NCBI GenBank assembly: GCA_024232965.1
Contig: JACKQF010000008.1
Coordinates: forward strand, 273,322 to 337,321
Source: Verrucomicrobiaceae bacterium
GTDB taxonomy: Bacteria; Verrucomicrobiota; Verrucomicrobiia; Verrucomicrobiales; Verrucomicrobiaceae
Length of the DNA: 64,000 nucleotides
Reading direction: 5' to 3'
Shown here in pieces: positions 53,854 through 61,564 of the stretch (within the stretch, counting starts at the first letter, position 1; every line of letters starts with the position of its first letter). The position numbers were made by a program, and so were the translations under genes. Below the pieces are notes generated by a model, which had not been told where the DNA came from, did no database searches, and worked only from the letters and a program-made list of their open reading frames with translations.

Positions 53854-55350
53854 ATGAAACGTGTGCTCCTGCAAGCCCCTGGATTCCTGGGTGACGAGGT
53901 CGTCTTTACCGGGGCCGTCCGGGAACTCGCTCTACAAACGGGATGGAGTTTCCGAGTCAATACCCAACGGCCCGATCTCTGGCTCCATCCGGGGAGCAAG
54001 GCCGGAGTGGGTGCGGTCGGCGGGGAGGACCTCGTATTGACCAACCACCATTGCCCACCTTTTCGCCGCATGGACGAGGCTCCGCTCCATTTCCTTGAAC
54101 AATACGTTCGGAATCTGAGATCGGCTCTTGGGCTTGAAGGAGACCATCGCATCTCCCGATTCGGCGGCGAAGTCGGACTAACCCAAGAAGAAATCGCCCA
54201 AGGCCCCCTACTCGGACTGCGCCCGCCCTATTGGGTGATCGCCGCTGGCTGCAAAACGGGAGTGCCGACGAAGGGATGGGGAACCCAAAACTACCAGGAA
54301 GTGGTGGACCACCTCCGGGGCAGAATTCTTTTCGTCCAAGCTGGGGCAAACCGTGCCTGGCACCCGCCACTAACGGGAGTGGTGGACGCAGTGGATAAGA
54401 CTTCGCTGCGGGAGCTGATCAGGCTCATCTACTATGCAGACGGGGTGGTGTGCCCCATCACCTCTCTCATGCATCTGGCGGCGGCGATTCCCATGCCGCC
54501 AGACGCACCGTTCCCACGGCGACCCTGTGTCGTGCTGGCCGGAGGAAGAGAAGCACCCCACTACATCAACTATCCGATGCATCGTGTCCTCCACACTGTC
54601 GGGCTACTGCCATGCTGTGCCAGCGGAGGATGTGGACACAGTCGATTCGGCTCGGGAAGCTGTGAGTTTCCTGAGCGACTCCCTGGCAGTGGTAAAGCGC
54701 CGCGTTGCATGACCTTGATCAAGCCTGCTGACGTCGTGGCGGCAATCGAGTTCTTCCATCGAGGAAGTGCTAAGATGCCCCGGCACCTGGGGCGAGTGGG
54801 GGCACTTTTCCGCAAACTCCAACGAGCCATCCCAGATGCAACCTCCATCCGGGGTGCAGAAGTTGGCGTGCTCAACGGAGAAATGTCTGCCCAATTGCTC
54901 AGGGGCCACTTGGGGTTGCATCTCATCATGGCTGACCGATGGCAAACTGACCCTGTTGATCCGACGGATCCCCGTTTTTATTCCCGCCCACAAGCGTTCT
55001 TTGACGGTGCCAAAGCCAATGCTCTCAACGCCACCGACTTTGCCAAGGAGCGGCGAACAGTCATCGCGCGACCATCGGTCGAAGCCGCGCAGGAGGTTCC
55101 CGATGCCTCACTCGATTTCGTCTTTATCGATGCAGATCACAGCTACGAGGGTTGCCAGAATGATATCCACGCCTGGGTGCCCAAACTGAAGCCGGGAGGC
55201 CTCCTTTGCGGACACGACTACCATCGTCCGCAATGGCCAAAAGAAGGGGTGAAACGCGCGGTGGAAGAATTTGCTACAACCCGCCGTCTAGCCATCGAGA
55301 CTGATAAGGACAACACCTGGTTCATTACCCTGTTGGCAACCCCAACCTAA
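53854..55350 (+). CDS. Heptosyltransferase-like (GT9) and SAM methyltransferase fusion
   Basis: 498 residues. Residues 1-275 resemble ADP-heptose glycosyltransferases: APGFLGDEVVFTGAVRELAL at the N-terminus, GWGTQNYQEVVDHLRG, and ADGVVCPITSLMHLAAAIP (the GT9 D.GxxHLAaA motif). A short Cys-rich bridge (PCCASGGCGHSRFGSGSC) follows. Residues ~325-498 form a class I methyltransferase: RGAEVGVLNGEMSAQLL (SAM motif I) and LDFVFIDADHSYEGCQND with LKPGGLLCGHDYH, as in Methyltransf_24. The fusion suggests a sugar that is added and then methylated. 7 bp after the preceding gene. It would act on a cytoplasmic acceptor. Confidence 0.7.
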   Translation: MKRVLLQAPGFLGDEVVFTGAVRELALQTGWSFRVNTQRPDLWLHPGSKAGVGAVGGEDLVLTNHHCPPFRRMDEAPLHFLEQYVRNLRSALGLEGDHRISRFGGEVGLTQEEIAQGPLLGLRPPYWVIAAGCKTGVPTKGWGTQNYQEVVDHLRGRILFVQAGANRAWHPPLTGVVDAVDKTSLRELIRLIYYADGVVCPITSLMHLAAAIPMPPDAPFPRRPCVVLAGGREAPHYINYPMHRVLHTVGLLPCCASGGCGHSRFGSGSCEFPERLPGSGKAPRCMTLIKPADVVAAIEFFHRGSAKMPRHLGRVGALFRKLQRAIPDATSIRGAEVGVLNGEMSAQLLRGHLGLHLIMADRWQTDPVDPTDPRFYSRPQAFFDGAKANALNATDFAKERRTVIARPSVEAAQEVPDASLDFVFIDADHSYEGCQNDIHAWVPKLKPGGLLCGHDYHRPQWPKEGVKRAVEEFATTRRLAIETDKDNTWFITLLATPT

Positions 55351-55398
55351 GCATCTCCTCAAGCGAGGCCGAGTTCCCCCCCTCCAATTCGCTGTCAC

Positions 55399-55460
55399 TC
55401 GAGCCTTTGACGTCGCAGGCGTATGCCGATCTGGTCAACGAGATATCGCGCTTCAACAGA
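55399..55460 (+). pseudogene. 3' fragment of a duplicated lipoprotein gene
   Basis: TCGAG, CTTTGA and then TCGCAGGCGTATGCCGATCT with GGTCA match the last codons of the intact lipoprotein gene (56213-56272), roughly four of five bases over 60 bp; protein SQAYADLV is shared. The body of this copy is missing; its 5' region is 9.7 kb away at 45601-45700. Confidence 0.7.
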
Positions 55461-55470
55461 TGCCCAAATC

Positions 55471-55570
55471 CAACCCCAGACTCTGGCCGCTTCGATTCAG
55501 TCGATGGCACCATTCAGTTTATCGATACGACAATCGCCCGCCGCCCCGTCAACGTGGCGAGCCATGAAAA
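55471..55570 (+). repeat. Right copy of the lipoprotein-gene upstream region
   Basis: Gapless partner of 45601-45700 (offset 9870). It ends in the ATG (55564) of the intact lipoprotein gene. The strong conservation of TTCGATTC ... ATCGATACGA upstream suggests a promoter or other functional element. Confidence 0.8.
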
Positions 55571-56268
55571 TCATCCATCGCTCCACATCCCTTCTCCTGC
55601 TCGTCGTTCCCACCCTGCTCCTGAGCAGCTGCGAAACCATGTCGATCAGCAATACTGGCCGTAATCCGTTCTATCGAGGTGAACTCCGAGACATCGATCT
55701 CCTCGGCTTCCCGGCAGGGCGGTCGGTGTCGGACGACGCCATCCGCAGCGCGCTCGCCAGATCCTCTGGAGGCGGAGTGAGACTCACCACTGGCGACGCG
55801 GTCATGCTGATTCAATCCGGTGCCCAACAGCCAGATCCGGCCCTGACGGCAGCCTTTGAAAAACACCTGCGCGTGAGCCCCTTTTCCGGCGTTCCAGAGC
55901 AGGATCGCGGCACCACGCAGCGCTTCGAACCCAGCGCCCTTCGCTACGCAGCAGCAAGAGCGGGTGCCAAAAAAATCGTCTGCGTCTGGGGCCAACTGGA
56001 GTCTGCCAATGACAGTGTGGGACTGGACGCCGTCACCTGGGTGCCCATTGTCGGCGAGTTCATCCCGGGTCGCCGCACGGTCACGCGCATTAGTCTGAAG
56101 GGCATCGTCATGGACACCGTGAGCGGGGCCTGGCAGTCCTTTGCTTCCCAGCCCTTTGTCTCCAGCAAGATGACCGCAGGCATCACACGAGAGCTTTCCA
56201 CCGCGAAGAATATCGAGTCTTTGAAATCGCAGGCGTATGCCGATCTGGTCAGCCGGATGCTGCGCTAA
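55564..56268 (+). CDS. Putative lipoprotein
   Basis: 234 residues from ATG 55564; an earlier in-frame start at 55423 would include the upstream repeat and is rejected. Signal peptide KIIHRSTSLLLLVVPTLLLS with lipobox LSSC. Mature part starts ETMSISNTGRNPFYRG and is soluble. SGGGVRLTTGDAVMLIQSGA and the KKIVCVWGQLES strand are visible, but I recognise no family. A duplicate was disrupted by the RHS island (see 45601-45700 and 55399-55460). Confidence 0.75.
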   Translation: MKIIHRSTSLLLLVVPTLLLSSCETMSISNTGRNPFYRGELRDIDLLGFPAGRSVSDDAIRSALARSSGGGVRLTTGDAVMLIQSGAQQPDPALTAAFEKHLRVSPFSGVPEQDRGTTQRFEPSALRYAAARAGAKKIVCVWGQLESANDSVGLDAVTWVPIVGEFIPGRRTVTRISLKGIVMDTVSGAWQSFASQPFVSSKMTAGITRELSTAKNIESLKSQAYADLVSRMLR

Positions 56269-56355
56269 AAGCAGATTTGTTAAGGTCGGGTAAAGATGGT
56301 TGGAAGCGGGGAATGTTGGCTAAAAGTAGCCTCCAACCCGCGCTCCGGTGCCATC

Positions 56356-57711
56356 ATGACCCTCCGATCCTCGACTCTGTCCTCCGCTCTTTTTGCCCTC
56401 AGCCTAGCTTCCTCAGTAGCTCAAGAGGGATTCGTCGATCTTACCATTCTCGCCAACTACGCAGCACAGACAGTCCCCAGCTACATCACGAAAAACAATA
56501 CGCCTGGGAACAACGCCATCACCAACTCGGGCGCTACTCTCGGGCGAATCCTGTTCTACGACAAGCGCCTGTCCCGCAATGACACCGTCTCCTGCGCATC
56601 CTGCCACAAGCAATCCCTGGCCTTTGGCGATACCGCTACCGCCAGCGCAGGGGTGAGTGGCACCACGGGACGACATGCGATGCGGCTGATTAATGCGCGG
56701 TTCGCCACAGAGACTCGCTTCTTTTGGGACGAGCGCGCGACCAGTCTGGAGAACCAAACTTCCCAGCCCATTCAGGATCATGTGGAAATGGGATTCAGCG
56801 GCACCAGTGGCGACCCGACCTTTGCAAACCTCGTTACCAAGCTTTCCGCCATCGACGAATACCGAGTGCTCTTTGCGATGACCTTTGGCGATCAAGTCAT
56901 CAACGAGACTCGCATACAAAGGGCGCTGGGGCAGTTCGTCAGAAGCATTCAATCCTTTGATTCAAAGTACGATGCAGGCCGCGCTCTGGTGAACGACAAT
57001 CAACCCTTCCCGAACTTCACGGCCTCAGAGAACGCAGGCAAGCAGCTCTTCCTCGCCCCGCCCGGCCCTGGTGGGGGCGCGGGATGCGCGGGCTGCCATC
57101 GCCCACCGGAGTTCGATATCGATCCCAACAGCCGCAACAACGGCATCACCACCGGCTTCAACGGCACGGACCTGACCAATACCCGCGCCCCAAGTCTGCG
57201 CGATCTGTTGGGTCCTGGCGGACAATCCAATGGTGCCTTCATGCATGATGCCAGTCTCACCACCCTGGATCAAGTCATCAGCCACTACAACGTCATCACG
57301 GCAGACAACACCAATCTCGACAATCGCCTGCGCCGTCCTGGGGGCGGGCTACAGAACCTCAACCTGAGCACCCAGCAACGTGCCGATTTGGTGGCCTTTT
57401 TGCGCACGCTGACTGGTAGCAACGTTTACACGGATGAGCGTTGGTCAGACCCATTCGATAGCAATGGATCACTGCAGTTGATCATTCTGCCGCAATCCGC
57501 GATGACCATCGCACCCAATTCGAACGGCACGGCCACGCTCACCTGCCAGGCCAGCCCCGGCCTTCCGTATGAACTTAAGTCATCGACCAATCTGAAGGAT
57601 TGGGACCCCGTCACGACCTTGACCGCCGATGCGAATGGCACCGTGCAACATGTCGTCCCTGCAGGCACAACGCTATTCTACCGCTTCACCTACACGGTGC
57701 CCGTTCCGTAA
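56356..57711 (+). CDS. Di-haem cytochrome c peroxidase (MauG/CcpA family)
   Basis: 451 residues from ATG 56356 (signal peptide MTLRSSTLSSALFALSLASS then VAQ). Two haem c motifs: CASCH at about 80-84 and CAGCH at 244-248, plus FGDTATASAGVSGTTGRHAM and HVEMGFSGTSGDPTF, as in periplasmic cytochrome c peroxidases that reduce H2O2 to water. A C-terminal beta domain of ~80 residues (MTIAPNSNGTATLTCQASPG ... YRFTYTVPVP) resembles a fibronectin-like appendix often found in this phylum. Stands alone; convergent with the SNF2 helicase, 6 bp apart. Confidence 0.9.
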   Translation: MTLRSSTLSSALFALSLASSVAQEGFVDLTILANYAAQTVPSYITKNNTPGNNAITNSGATLGRILFYDKRLSRNDTVSCASCHKQSLAFGDTATASAGVSGTTGRHAMRLINARFATETRFFWDERATSLENQTSQPIQDHVEMGFSGTSGDPTFANLVTKLSAIDEYRVLFAMTFGDQVINETRIQRALGQFVRSIQSFDSKYDAGRALVNDNQPFPNFTASENAGKQLFLAPPGPGGGAGCAGCHRPPEFDIDPNSRNNGITTGFNGTDLTNTRAPSLRDLLGPGGQSNGAFMHDASLTTLDQVISHYNVITADNTNLDNRLRRPGGGLQNLNLSTQQRADLVAFLRTLTGSNVYTDERWSDPFDSNGSLQLIILPQSAMTIAPNSNGTATLTCQASPGLPYELKSSTNLKDWDPVTTLTADANGTVQHVVPAGTTLFYRFTYTVPVP

Positions 57712-57717
57712 AAGTCA

Positions 57718-60411
57718 TCACTGCATTTCTGCGGAGATATCCAACCGGACAAAGTCGAGCAGGGCCTCATTCGTCATCTCGGTCAGCAACGTTTCGCCAC
57801 CAGTGCTGGTCCCTAGCAGCTCGGTGGCCAGCGCCTTCTTCTCTTCGATGAGCGCATCGATCCGCTCTTCGATGGTGCCTTGGCAAACAAACTTGTGCAC
57901 GAGAACGTTGCGCTTTTGCCCAATGCGGAACGCCCGATCAGTGGCCTGATTCTCCACCGCAGGATTCCACCACCGATCAAAGTGAATCACGTGGCTGGCA
58001 GCCGTCAAATTCAGCCCAGTGCCACCCGCCTTGACCGAGATGACAAAAAAGGGAGGGCCACCCGCCCGCTGAAAGTCCTCCACGAGAGCCGCCCGCCTTT
58101 TCACGGGTGTCCCGCCGTGAAGGATCAGGCCTTCACGACCAAACACGCCACTCAGATAGCGCGCCAACGGTTCACACACCTCCTGAAATTGAGTGAAGAC
58201 AAGTGCCCGTTCACGCTTCTCGTGCAGCACCGTGCAGATCTCGCCAAGCCGCTGGAATTTCCCGCTGTCCGCGCCCTGCCAGACGGCATCCCCATTCCAA
58301 TGGGATGGATGATTGCACACCTGCTTGAACTTCATCAAAAAGCCCAGCACCAGCCCCCGACGCTGGATGCCGCTGATCTGCGGGTCTTTGAGTAATTTGG
58401 ACAGTTCCTCCACCAACTTCGCGTAGAGGGTCGCCTGGCGTTTCGTCAATCCGCACCAAGCCTTCATCTCGGTCTTATCCGGCAGGTCATCGATGATGCG
58501 TTTGTCCGTTTTCAATCTGCGCAGGATGTAGGGGCTGGTGAGCTTGCGAATGACGCTGAACCCTTCTGGCCGGGCAGCACAGGCCTTGACCTTCTCCGCA
58601 AAGACCCGCGCCCCACCCAGGAGTCCAGGGTTCAAGAAATCGAAGAGGCTCCACAGATCGCCTGGCCGATTTTCCACGGGAGTCCCTGTCAGTGCGATGC
58701 GACATGGAGCAGTGAGAGCCTTCACGGCCTTCGCGCTGGCGGAGCCTGCGTTCTTGATCGCTTGAGCTTCATCCAAAATCACGATGCCCCACGGATGAGT
58801 TTGCCACGCGGCATTGCGCTGGAGAAAACCATACGTCGTCACCATGATCTCGTGATCGCCCAAGTGATGCGCAGGATCTTGGGACAGCATCTGCAACGTC
58901 TCGCGATCCAGGATCGAAGGATGCGCCGCTAGCACCTTCAAATGCGGAGCAAAGCGTCGAAACTCAGCCATCCAGTTTCCCACCAAAGAGGCAGGGAGAA
59001 CGAGAAGAACGGGAGGTAATCTCTGCCGCGATGTCTCCGCACGCTGATGGCGTAGCGCTAGTAGTGCGATGATTTGCAGCGTTTTACCAAGTCCCATGTC
59101 ATCTGCAAGACATGCCCCAAAGCCGAGCTGCGTCATGAAATCCAACCACGCCAAGCCTTTGAGCTGATAGGGGCGCAGCGTCGCATTCAGCGTCTCGGGC
59201 GGCTGGGTCGTCGCAGGATCGCGCATTTGCTGGAGGATCTTTTCCAAACCCATCCCAGCGATGACCTCCGACCATGTCTGGAGAGACTCCACCAAAACGC
59301 CATCACCTCCCTCCGCCGCCCCAGGGTCACCGCCCCAACCCGCCAGCCAGCGCATCGCATCATGAAAGGCCACGGTGCCATCGCTGTGGGCAGTGGCCGC
59401 TTTTTGCCAATGCTTCAGAACGGACTGGAGCTGCTCCCGATCCACTTCCACCCATTGTCCGCGCAGTGAAACGAGACCCGTATCCGCACTCAACAATCGA
59501 TCCCATTCTTCAGGTGTCAGTGTCTCTCCATTCAGCGCAGCCTGGATCTTGAAGTTCAGCAGTGCCCCCGCGTGCAGGCTCACGCCCTTCGGTGCATCAA
59601 TGGCGATCTGCACCGTCGCTCTGGAAGGCCGCCCGCCCTTCCACCAGTCCGGCATCTTTACGATCACCCCGCTTTCTTGCATCGCGCCCGTGTCCTGCAA
59701 AAAACGCCAGGCCTCAGGCGCTGCCAGCGCGATGGGCTGGAAAAGTCGCCTACTCTGCAACCAGTCGCGAATCAGTGTGCTTCGCTCGGCCGCAGCGCGC
59801 ACCGGCTCCAGCAGGCTTTGCAGCGCCGCCTGATCCTTTTGACCGGCGTATGTCTGCAGCGCTCGCATCAACGGCAGGTGTTGCGGTTTTCCCGATGCCG
59901 CCAGCCGCTCCGTGTACGTTGCTAGAAAGGCAAACGGTCGCTGAGAGTCCGTCTTATTTTCCGCCAAATGAAACGTCACTCGCCCGACCAAATGCCAGGC
60001 TGGATTAGCCTCATGCAGCCAACCGGCTAGGGAGTCTGGATGATCTGCGGACGAATCTGCCACCGCCTTCGCCACTGCCTCCCAGAGCTGCTGGAGCGTC
60101 GCCTCCGTGACGTGCTCCACGCCAGGAAATGGCGGCGCGGTATGGATGTGGGCGATGACGTCTGCGGGCGAGATTGTCGTCAGCGCTGGATCACGAGTCT
60201 GGCAGAGGCGCGAGTAAAACAGCCGAGCCCACTCCCGCAACCAGCGCCACGATGGTGAGAGATCCGGTGTCTGCAAAAACTCACCCGCCAACAGCATCAG
60301 CGCCGCCCCAGATCCCCGCCCCCATTCCGCAGCGAGCCGCCGCTCCACGGCGCTCTCCGGCGCGCCCTCAAGCGCTAGGGTACCCTCGGGTGAACAGAAG
60401 ACTTCCAACAT
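57718..60411 (-). CDS. SNF2/Rad54-type DEAD/DEAH helicase
   Basis: 897 residues from ATG 60411; the open frame extends further only in low-information sequence. The N-terminal ~420 residues are helical with no recognised motif (SWIM-type zinc site not seen). SNF2 ATPase: ADDMGLGKTLQIIALLALRH (motif I, about 460), LVLPASLVGNWMAEFR, VILDEAQAIKN (DEAQ box), LTGTPVENRPGDLWSLFDFL. C-terminal helicase: ALVFTQFQEVCEPLARYL, VISVKAGGTGLNLTAASHVI and RWWNPAVENQATDRAFRIGQ. ATP-driven DNA translocase of the bacterial RapA/SNF2 group, role unknown. Confidence 0.9.
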   Translation of the reverse strand: MLEVFCSPEGTLALEGAPESAVERRLAAEWGRGSGAALMLLAGEFLQTPDLSPSWRWLREWARLFYSRLCQTRDPALTTISPADVIAHIHTAPPFPGVEHVTEATLQQLWEAVAKAVADSSADHPDSLAGWLHEANPAWHLVGRVTFHLAENKTDSQRPFAFLATYTERLAASGKPQHLPLMRALQTYAGQKDQAALQSLLEPVRAAAERSTLIRDWLQSRRLFQPIALAAPEAWRFLQDTGAMQESGVIVKMPDWWKGGRPSRATVQIAIDAPKGVSLHAGALLNFKIQAALNGETLTPEEWDRLLSADTGLVSLRGQWVEVDREQLQSVLKHWQKAATAHSDGTVAFHDAMRWLAGWGGDPGAAEGGDGVLVESLQTWSEVIAGMGLEKILQQMRDPATTQPPETLNATLRPYQLKGLAWLDFMTQLGFGACLADDMGLGKTLQIIALLALRHQRAETSRQRLPPVLLVLPASLVGNWMAEFRRFAPHLKVLAAHPSILDRETLQMLSQDPAHHLGDHEIMVTTYGFLQRNAAWQTHPWGIVILDEAQAIKNAGSASAKAVKALTAPCRIALTGTPVENRPGDLWSLFDFLNPGLLGGARVFAEKVKACAARPEGFSVIRKLTSPYILRRLKTDKRIIDDLPDKTEMKAWCGLTKRQATLYAKLVEELSKLLKDPQISGIQRRGLVLGFLMKFKQVCNHPSHWNGDAVWQGADSGKFQRLGEICTVLHEKRERALVFTQFQEVCEPLARYLSGVFGREGLILHGGTPVKRRAALVEDFQRAGGPPFFVISVKAGGTGLNLTAASHVIHFDRWWNPAVENQATDRAFRIGQKRNVLVHKFVCQGTIEERIDALIEEKKALATELLGTSTGGETLLTEMTNEALLDFVRLDISAEMQ

Positions 60412-60433
60412 CGTGGGCGGATACTGACTGGGA

Positions 60434-60790
60434 TCATTCCTTCCAGCAAGAACCGATCTCCGGCATTCCAAGGGTCGAGCCCAGCCAGAGATAGATTTCC
60501 GCCTCACCATGCTGTGATGGCAGTCGTGCAGCGACGCGTTCATACTCCCCTTCCGCGACGCCCTCCAACACATCCAAACGGGCCAGCCCTGCGGCATCGA
60601 CGTCCCAGAGTTCCCCCTGAATCGCCACCCCGTCCCGTTCATCCGCGACCAAAGCAGGAAATCCGCCAGCATCAAACATGCGATAGATGGGCAGCGTCTC
60701 CGCCTCCCCGACAAACTGCTGTTGGCGGATCCAGCCAAAGTTGGAGCAGCCTCTCTTCAAAGTGCCGTAGACAAAAACTCGTGTCGTCAT
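60434..60790 (-). CDS. Gamma-glutamylcyclotransferase/AIG2-like protein
   Basis: 118 residues. VFVYGTLKRGCSN (residues ~4-16, the YGxLxxG motif) and LARLDVLEGVAEGEYER (catalytic Glu in the ExxG region) identify the AIG2-like fold; members release 5-oxoproline from gamma-glutamyl peptides. The overlap with the upstream lipoate ligase-like gene is ATGA (60787-60790). Exact substrate unknown. Confidence 0.85.
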   Translation of the reverse strand: MTTRVFVYGTLKRGCSNFGWIRQQQFVGEAETLPIYRMFDAGGFPALVADERDGVAIQGELWDVDAAGLARLDVLEGVAEGEYERVAARLPSQHGEAEIYLWLGSTLGMPEIGSCWKE

Positions 60791-61482
60791 GGTAGCAGAT
60801 CGTCCCGTTCATTGAGCCATTGCGGCAGACCGTAACGCAGCCGCACCAGTTCTTCTGCGCGGCTGAAAATGGCAGGCGGCAGTTCCTCAACGACCTCTAC
60901 CCGCGCGGCCAAACCGCCCGCCCAGCGCGACCAGAAATCGCCGCTAATCACCGCCTGCTGCACGCTACCCTGGTGTAAAAGGCCCAGTTTGCCTCGGCGC
61001 TGACCCGCGCCCGCAAGTTTTGTTTTTCCCCGAACGATGTCGTGCAGAGCAGGGGCGACGAAGCAGAAAGGAAGGTCAATCAAGTCCTCCGCCGCAGCCA
61101 AACGGCAGCCCGGATTGCCACAATCGATCAGTGCCGCTGCCAGACTGGCGTGAATCTGCTGGTAGGTCGTGGCAGGGTTTAGTGAGGACCAATCCACATG
61201 GGCAGGCACGATCAGCGAATAGGTTGCATCATCCCCATGAAACACCACCCCGCCACCCGTCCAACGCCGAACGATGGGCAGCGGGGGCAGTTCACCCGCT
61301 AGCTTCTCTAAGCGCTGAGCATAGCCAATCGATACAGATGGCTGATCCCAATGATAGACCCGCAGGACGGGATGCGCGGCCTGCTCTAGCCAGGCCTGAT
61401 CTTCCGCCATGTTCCACTGGGCCGAATGCGGGGCATCGTCCAGCCAGAGTTGCAGCGTATCAAATATCGTCCCTTTGGTCAT
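60787..61482 (-). CDS. Lipoate/biotin-protein ligase-family protein
   Basis: 231 residues from ATG 61482; upstream 120 codons are Ala/Arg/Ser-rich and discarded. The LplA/LipB fold features RVYHWDQPSVSIGYAQRLEK, RRWTGGGVVFHGDDATYSLI (RRxxGGGxVxH motif, lipoyl-AMP site) and KLAGAGQRRGKLGLLHQGSV (catalytic Lys region KxxGxAQ). It would attach lipoate or octanoate to E2 subunits, or, as in some homologues, act as a paralogue of unknown specificity. No other lipoylation gene is adjacent. Confidence 0.85.
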   Translation of the reverse strand: MTKGTIFDTLQLWLDDAPHSAQWNMAEDQAWLEQAAHPVLRVYHWDQPSVSIGYAQRLEKLAGELPPLPIVRRWTGGGVVFHGDDATYSLIVPAHVDWSSLNPATTYQQIHASLAAALIDCGNPGCRLAAAEDLIDLPFCFVAPALHDIVRGKTKLAGAGQRRGKLGLLHQGSVQQAVISGDFWSRWAGGLAARVEVVEELPPAIFSRAEELVRLRYGLPQWLNERDDLLP

Positions 61483-61564
61483 CGAGTGGCAGGCGGGCTG
61501 AATTTTTGATCTTGCAGCTACGACTGCAAAGCGATTGAATGACCGTAACCCCCATTTCCCTCCC

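Noticed and set aside
60412..60738. N-terminal extension of the SNF2 helicase
   Set aside because: Overlaps the neighbouring cyclotransferase gene and has shadow-type composition; ATG 60411 begins a normal coding sequence.
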